Origin: Mytilus galloprovincialis
Lineage: Eukaryota; Mollusca; Bivalvia; Mytilida; Mytilidae
Reading direction: 5' to 3'
NCBI RefSeq assembly: GCF_965363235.1
Contig: NC_134846.1
Span: 61,183,121 to 61,247,120, forward strand
Length of the DNA: 64,000 nucleotides
Part shown: positions 58,801 to 64,000 of the stretch, piece by piece
How positions within the stretch are numbered: position 1 is the first letter of the stretch
Layout: every line of letters starts with the position of its first letter
The notes under the pieces: model-generated
Database searches by the model: none
Told to the model about the DNA's origin: nothing
Seen by the model: the letters and a program-made list of their open reading frames with translations, nothing else
Translations under genes and position numbers: made by a program

Positions 58801-61800
58801 ATAAACAGTATGACATTGCGCAATGCTAAAATTTAGTACTTTATATCAGCAGGATGCAGTATCATAATTTTTTTTTATAAACGAATATGAATTAACTTGA
58901 TAGCCTCTAAGAATGTGTTATTCTAAGGAAAGCATATAAGTTAACGGGCTCAAACACCATTACTGTAAAAAATAGGATGTAATATCCTGTTCTTGATGAG
59001 GTTTCTACAAACACTGTCAAAGTTCAAAATTGAATTTGTGTATCTATGAAAATTTATCTTTTTAAGCATGTCTATCTAGATGCCTGTGTAACTAGGATTA
59101 GACTAAATATTATGAAAAACATATAGGGGGGAAAAGTTCATTCTAATATTCAATATAAAGAAACCTAGACAGAATTTCCACTTAAAATGTGCACATTTAG
59201 CTTACTGTTATGGTGGCTTAGTACCACACTTACTTGTTTAGTGCTGTGGTCCATGTAATTTGGGTATAAACAAAATAATGGTGGAGGTTTTTAACTTTTA
59301 CTATCTAATTTCTCCTTTGAATATTATTTTTTTTAAATTTTGTATTTCTGCATTTTTGCCAAAATTGTTTCTAGTTCTTAGAATCGTCAATGGTTTGCAG
59401 AATTATTTTGGTGACATTTTTAAGGAGATTTCGTTCTGTAGAAATTTAAATATAATTTTAAAATCTGTTTTCGGCATTTCATTTAGCAATATTAGAGATC
59501 TAGGAGAAGTTTGATAAGTGAAATGTTTTAAAAGCAACCTAGCGACAAAAATGACAAAAACAAAATACATCTAGAGCTGTTTAACGACAGATATATGTCT
59601 GCGTAATGTAAAAAGGTCTCTAAAAATAATTATAACATCAGCCAATGCCCATCAACACCAAATTATATGCCCTTATATCATAATTTTATATAACAGTGAA
59701 TGTATGTTTTATATGTGTATTTGAATGTTTTATGCTATACAAGTGGCGAAACTTTAATAACATATTGAATCTGTATATGTATCTGTATGTTTCATTTTAA
59801 TACGTTATTTTGATGAACCAAGGCGAACAGCAAACTCGCGTCATCTCAAATTAACTTTCATTTCACATTTCAAAATGATATGTAACTTTCATGATAACAC
59901 GAACTTCCACAATAAAGTTTACAGGGACATAAAAGAAAAACTTGAACTTGAGAAATCATACTTTCATTATCCTAGCAAAAGAATGTAATTGTAAGAATTG
60001 AATGCTCCTTTTATGATTTTTTGGTAATTTTATAGGGTTGCGAATAAAATGGACCTCGGTCAACTCATTTACAACCAAAAACATTTACAAAAAAGAAGCA
60101 TTCAGTTCTTTAAAGTACTTGTCACTCACATATAATAACATTATACTTTTCATAGAGCTAATTTTAACGTAATTATATGTAAAGTAAAATTTCAAATATT
60201 GAATCAGATAAAATAGGAAAAATATTAACAACATTTAATATGGGATAAAACGCATTGTTAAATAAACATGAATTATAATTCACCAACAAAAATAAAAACA
60301 AACAATTATATAACAGGAAGCTAAAATTTCACTCCTTACCTTTCTGTAGACACGTGAATTTTTGAATCATGATAAAATAAAGACGTAGAAAACTATTGGT
60401 CGAAATATGAAGGATATATTCGATATGTATATATATATATATATGCATTTGATAGTATTTATTTAACTGTAAGATAATATATCCTGTTTAATACTTTTTC
60501 TTTACATCAGAATAACTGGAATGATGCACACGAACTGGAGAGCTTGTAAGGTAAAACATATAGCATTTGAAAATCAAAATAACATTTCATAAATATTCAA
60601 TGATTTTAATGGTACATTCGTATCAATAGTAAACTTAAAGTTTGATAAACATAAATGTTGGTAAGTTGCTTCACTAGGATTGGTGTGTTCGGAGTATTTC
60701 TCGTAAATCACAAAACAAGTAAAACAAATTGGAACGCTATCGGTACTTTGTGTCTATTATTTTAATGTTAGTGTTCAACTGATTTTACAGATATATGTAG
60801 TTCGTATGTTGTGTTTTTACAACGATTACGCCTTACATATGCATATATGAGATTCAAGCACTCGCTAAAAAGTGGATTCTTGAGTGACAGGACAATATAT
60901 CTGGAAGCGAAATTAAAAAATTTGCAAGTTTTTTTTTGGACAAATGTTATTGGGAAGGTTTATATGAATTCTGATTCATATGAAAAAAAAAAAAAAAAAA
61001 AAAACAAAAACAAAAATCGACCAGTAAAGTATGTGCGCAATTAATTAACAATGGACAGATGTCTACAATATGCCGAAGTTGGTTTTGAACTGTGCGTAAC
61101 TTAGTTTTCCCATCGTAAATTTCTCATTTTCTTTTATTATTTTGTATTAAGGGAAGTGTTGGACATTAAACAAAAAATGAGTTTTTCTATTTAACCATAT
61201 TGATAATATAAAATGTTTTCAGAATTGCAGAAAAATGTTAAAATGACCATCTTCAAGCAGAATATTTTGTAAAAATCCCTTTCTTCTTAGGAATTCACAA
61301 GGGCTAAGCTAATTTCATAAATTAAAGAAAACTTTATGATGGATATCTCTAAACAATCTTCTCTTAACAACTATTGAGAATAAAAAATAGAATGACATTA
61401 CCTATATTGTCTTCTTGTCACATACATATTAAAGGAAAATGACATTACATTCTTGAACAATTACATATTTAAAAAAAAAGCTATGAACCTTTTACATTGA
61501 ATGCATTTTTACATCGATATGACCGTGATGGCATTTCGATGTATTGCAATCGCCTAGATTTGCACACGTAACTTTCGTTTTGGGTTTGTAACCGATCTAT
61601 AAACATGATAAATACACGAATATTAACTAGTGTAAACTAACATCCCTTATCGTTTGTTGTAAATACATCTCTTCAATGAATACTGATTAAGATATTTTTG
61701 TTTAGAACATAAATAAATAATATGAAAATGTTTTGTCGTAAGATTTATATATATATATATATATAACTTAACTGTGTTTTATTACTGATCTATTTTTACA

Positions 61801-62200
61801 ACTTATACATTATGTATCAGTATTGTTAAAACTTTTGACACTGAGGAAGGCCATTTGTTGAGCCGAAATATTTGTCAACATGATTTAATAACAACATTTT
61901 CGTATAATAACATCTTATATCAGTACCGTTGTGCAAATTTTTAGATTGATATAATTTTTTCCTTATCTGCATAGTATCGTCTATTCTAGACGACCCGGTA
62001 CATAGTAAATTTGCTGGTTGGTCCTTTTTATAGACTTCTATTTATATATACAGATTAGCATCCTGTAATAACACTTAAGAGATGAATAGATTATCATTTC
62101 TGTACACAAAAAGGATACTTCGTGTATTGTATCAGAGATCCTTGTTTAATTCCTCCCGAAACGAAAGCTTATTATTTTATAAGCTATAGTTTGAGGAGGG
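58801..62200. other. No confident gene
   Basis: This 3.4-kb AT-rich stretch has (AT)n runs near 60426 and 61746 and an A run at 60984-61003. Open frames at 59260-59514 and 60811-61044 lack recognisable domains. One segment, 60517-60541, has a good polypyrimidine acceptor and a gtaaaa donor (see findings) but no gene around it. Confidence 0.35.
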
Positions 62201-62204
62201 GATA

Positions 62205-62450
62205 AGGGTTCTGCGCAATGCTAGGCGGCGTTGTCGTAGAAGTTAGAAGTACAGGTTCAAGCCCCCGCTGGGGAGGAAGTTACGAATCAAATCTACTCTA
62301 ACATCGTTTGGTTGATTTTCTAGGCACTTAATATATATAACTACCGTTTCGATCCCTAACATCACTGAAGAGACATTTATTGTCGAAACCGGAACCTGTG
62401 TACAAATCTTTTGCACCCCATGTTTGTGGTATAACATCTTTGCAGCAAGT
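62205..62450 (+). repeat. Probable tRNA-headed SINE (old)
   Basis: GGTTCAAGCCC at 62254-62264 fits a Pol III B box. An A box upstream is only weakly visible. The 3' half has CATCACTGAAGAGACATTTATTGTCGAAA, which I recall as the tail of a mussel repeat. The minus-strand frame 62243-62437 is a by-product. Confidence 0.4.
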
Positions 62451-63129
62451 TTATTGTTTTCTGTTTAGTATTGAATTAGTATTAAGATAATGTTACATCT
62501 TGTGATCAATTTATTTGGCAATCGCCAATGGCAATCAGCAGGGTTTAAGAACATCAGTTGTCCGACCTGTTAGTCAAATGCGTTTTGTTAAAATATACTT
62601 TTTCACTTTTTTGGTCTTTTGGAAAATGTTGTTTGTGCTGTATTTAGACCCTTCTACAACGAAATTTGTTTAACATGCACCCGTATAAAAAATTCGGTTT
62701 TTATCCAACGCAATTAGGTTTGAAAGTAGTTTTCAATTTAGACTTATATATATCTATGCACACGTACCGAAAAATTATGTTAAAGCATGCGGAAAAATAT
62801 CTCAAGAACGTTTTGCGACAATATCGGCAAGGACCGATAACTCTGTTATTGTTTTTGCGGGAAAATATGAATGCCTACTAATATCCAATCTTTTAGAAAA
62901 ATCGAATTTTTACAGAAGAGTGTCCACCATGCACTTGCACTGCACTATTATTAGAATAGTAAAATAGATATTTATATATACAAATGGATGAAACATATAT
63001 ATATATATGTAACTTTTATATTAATATAATATATAACAACAAAACAGTCAGTGTATACTGAATCGTATCATTACAATATAAAAGTTATTACGGTGCGAAT
63101 GAATTTTCTGTCATTTATTCATCATCCAC
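62451..63129. other. No confident gene
   Basis: An open frame at 62666-62881 (71 aa, basic, MFNMHPYKKFGFYPTQLGLK) has no recognised domain, signal peptide or splice context. An (AT)n run lies at 62996-63008. Confidence 0.3.
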
Positions 63130-63224
63130 GCACGAACTTGTCTCAGAAAAAAAATATATATTTGTACATTAACCTCAGCTTCAGGTATATAGGTGTGATC
63201 TTTTTCTGTGACAAGTGCTGTTGA
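63130..63224. mobile_element. 95-bp mini-MITE related to 39382-39462
   Basis: ACTTGTCTCAGAAAAAAA at left and TTTTTCTGTGACAAGTGCTG at right are inverted. Flanks are TCATCCAC and CCATCCAC, an 8-bp duplication with one mismatch. It is the same family as the 81-bp element with ATGAAGAC flanks. Confidence 0.7.
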
Positions 63225-63434
63225 CCATCCACAAGAACTTGCAGTCATCTGATGTTCAGTACTTCAGTACTTTGATTAAATGTTTACTGAGTTACTATTA
63301 ATGCATGTAGTTTATAGTGCACGAGAGACATATATTTTGAATTATTTCCCCAAGTTTTACAACAGCATATTTTGATTAGCATATATTGGTATTTTATTCA
63401 CATATGATGGTAAAGATTAAGCTCATCTCTTCTG

Positions 63435-63800
63435 AGGTTTTACGGACGCCATCATGATTGGCTCTACTGTCATAAAATACCTGTCATAGAATAACCAAGG
63501 ACATTGTCAACCTGGCGAGGCTATAATTCCTCTTGTTCTCCTTGTCTATGCAATTTCTAAATTTGATTTGACGTCTCACTAGAAGGAAGCATTATGCTGT
63601 TAAAGCCATGAGTGCCATTAGTTACACATGAACCGCATACTCTTCTGGACAATTCGAGGATCTTCGCTGGTTTTAGACTGGTAACGAACTTTCTCAGTTT
63701 TTAATAATTTTATATGCAGTGGGCTTTGTCTTTCTTTTTTATTTTCATCATTTTGTTGTCTGCGTTTAGTGGAAAATGGTTTTGATTGCTGCATTCTCCA
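63435..63800 (+). repeat. Diverged TTACGGACGCCATCA repeat
   Basis: GTTTTACGGACGCCATCATG, GAATAACC, GTGCC, CTCTTCTGGACAATTCGAGG and TTGTTGTCTGCG follow the order of the family seen at 48712 and 51786-52250. It is heavily eroded. Confidence 0.45.
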
Positions 63801-64000
63801 TAATTATCTACGGTTGTTCTCTGTTGTTTGATCATACATTGAATAAACATGTTCAAAGTTACCACGTTTTATCTGTGCAGTGTCATTTAATTCACTATTA
63901 GCTTTGATATTTATGGTTTTCCATATATTTTATAAGATAATTTTCTGGAAATAACTTGTTTCCGTAAATTGTTATAGTATGTAATCAACAAAAGATGTTT

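Noticed and set aside
1-64000. LTR retrovirus-like elements, Polintons or other capsid-bearing elements
   Set aside because: No paired long terminal repeats, protease, integrase, capsid or protein-primed polymerase signatures were recognised. The only reverse transcriptase seen belongs to the LINE at 16.7-20.3 kb.

Overview
The window is animal nuclear DNA: AT-rich, intron-bearing, and mostly interspersed repeats. Several repeats look like families I associate with marine mussels (Mytilus) and related bivalves, such as the 355-bp GACGAAACGCGCGTCTGGCG family, tRNA-headed SINEs and the ATGAGAAAA..CTCACTT element. The likely source is therefore a mytilid bivalve. This rests on remembered sequence, not on a search.

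Four host genes can be read by joining exons at GT/AG (one GC/AG) sites whose phases agree. (1) Positions 28-1330, plus strand: the last three exons of a cytosolic sulfotransferase; the 5' part lies outside the window. (2) 51729-45777, minus: a complete six-exon SLC16/monocarboxylate-transporter-like carrier, 528 aa. (3) 40250-34765, minus: a five-exon, about 211-aa single-pass membrane protein with a signal peptide, one SUEL/rhamnose-binding lectin domain, a transmembrane helix, a 9-nt micro-exon and a 60-odd-residue acidic tail. (4) 33331-13545, minus: a three-exon, about 142-aa GPI-anchor-type Ly6/uPAR (three-finger) protein whose 0.43 kb of coding sequence is spread over 19.8 kb. The three minus-strand genes lie head to tail. 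Nothing shows that they act together. The lectin and Ly6 proteins would both be at the cell surface, and the carrier would be in the membrane.

The rest is mobile DNA and tandem arrays. Region by region: 2.7 kb, a TAA-flanked MITE; 4.2-4.8 kb, a field of AGTTCTA/TAGAACT palindromes; 6.5-10.2 kb, one old repeat holding at least four nested or serial insertions; 10.4-11.7 and 25.9-27.6 kb, two long members of a CAGTGGCGGA-ended family, whose two 160-bp members lie at 7.1 and 29.6 kb; 16.7-20.3 kb, a broken LINE with PHD finger, endonuclease and reverse transcriptase remains; 24.9-27.8 kb, a 34-bp satellite split by a transposon; 28.3-32.6 kb, long-range inverted repeats; 42.7-44.8 kb, a 2.2-kb terminal-inverted-repeat element; 55.5-57.4 kb, a 210-bp tandem array split by a poly-G/poly-C-ended element. 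Four copies of one roughly 443-bp near-perfect palindrome sit in introns of all three minus-strand genes. From 57.4 kb to the end I find no gene.

No LTR retrovirus-like or Polinton element was recognised. I found no undescribed multi-gene system. The most notable items are the SUEL-lectin membrane protein with its micro-exon, the intronic palindromes, and the transposon insertions whose empty sites can be read within the window.
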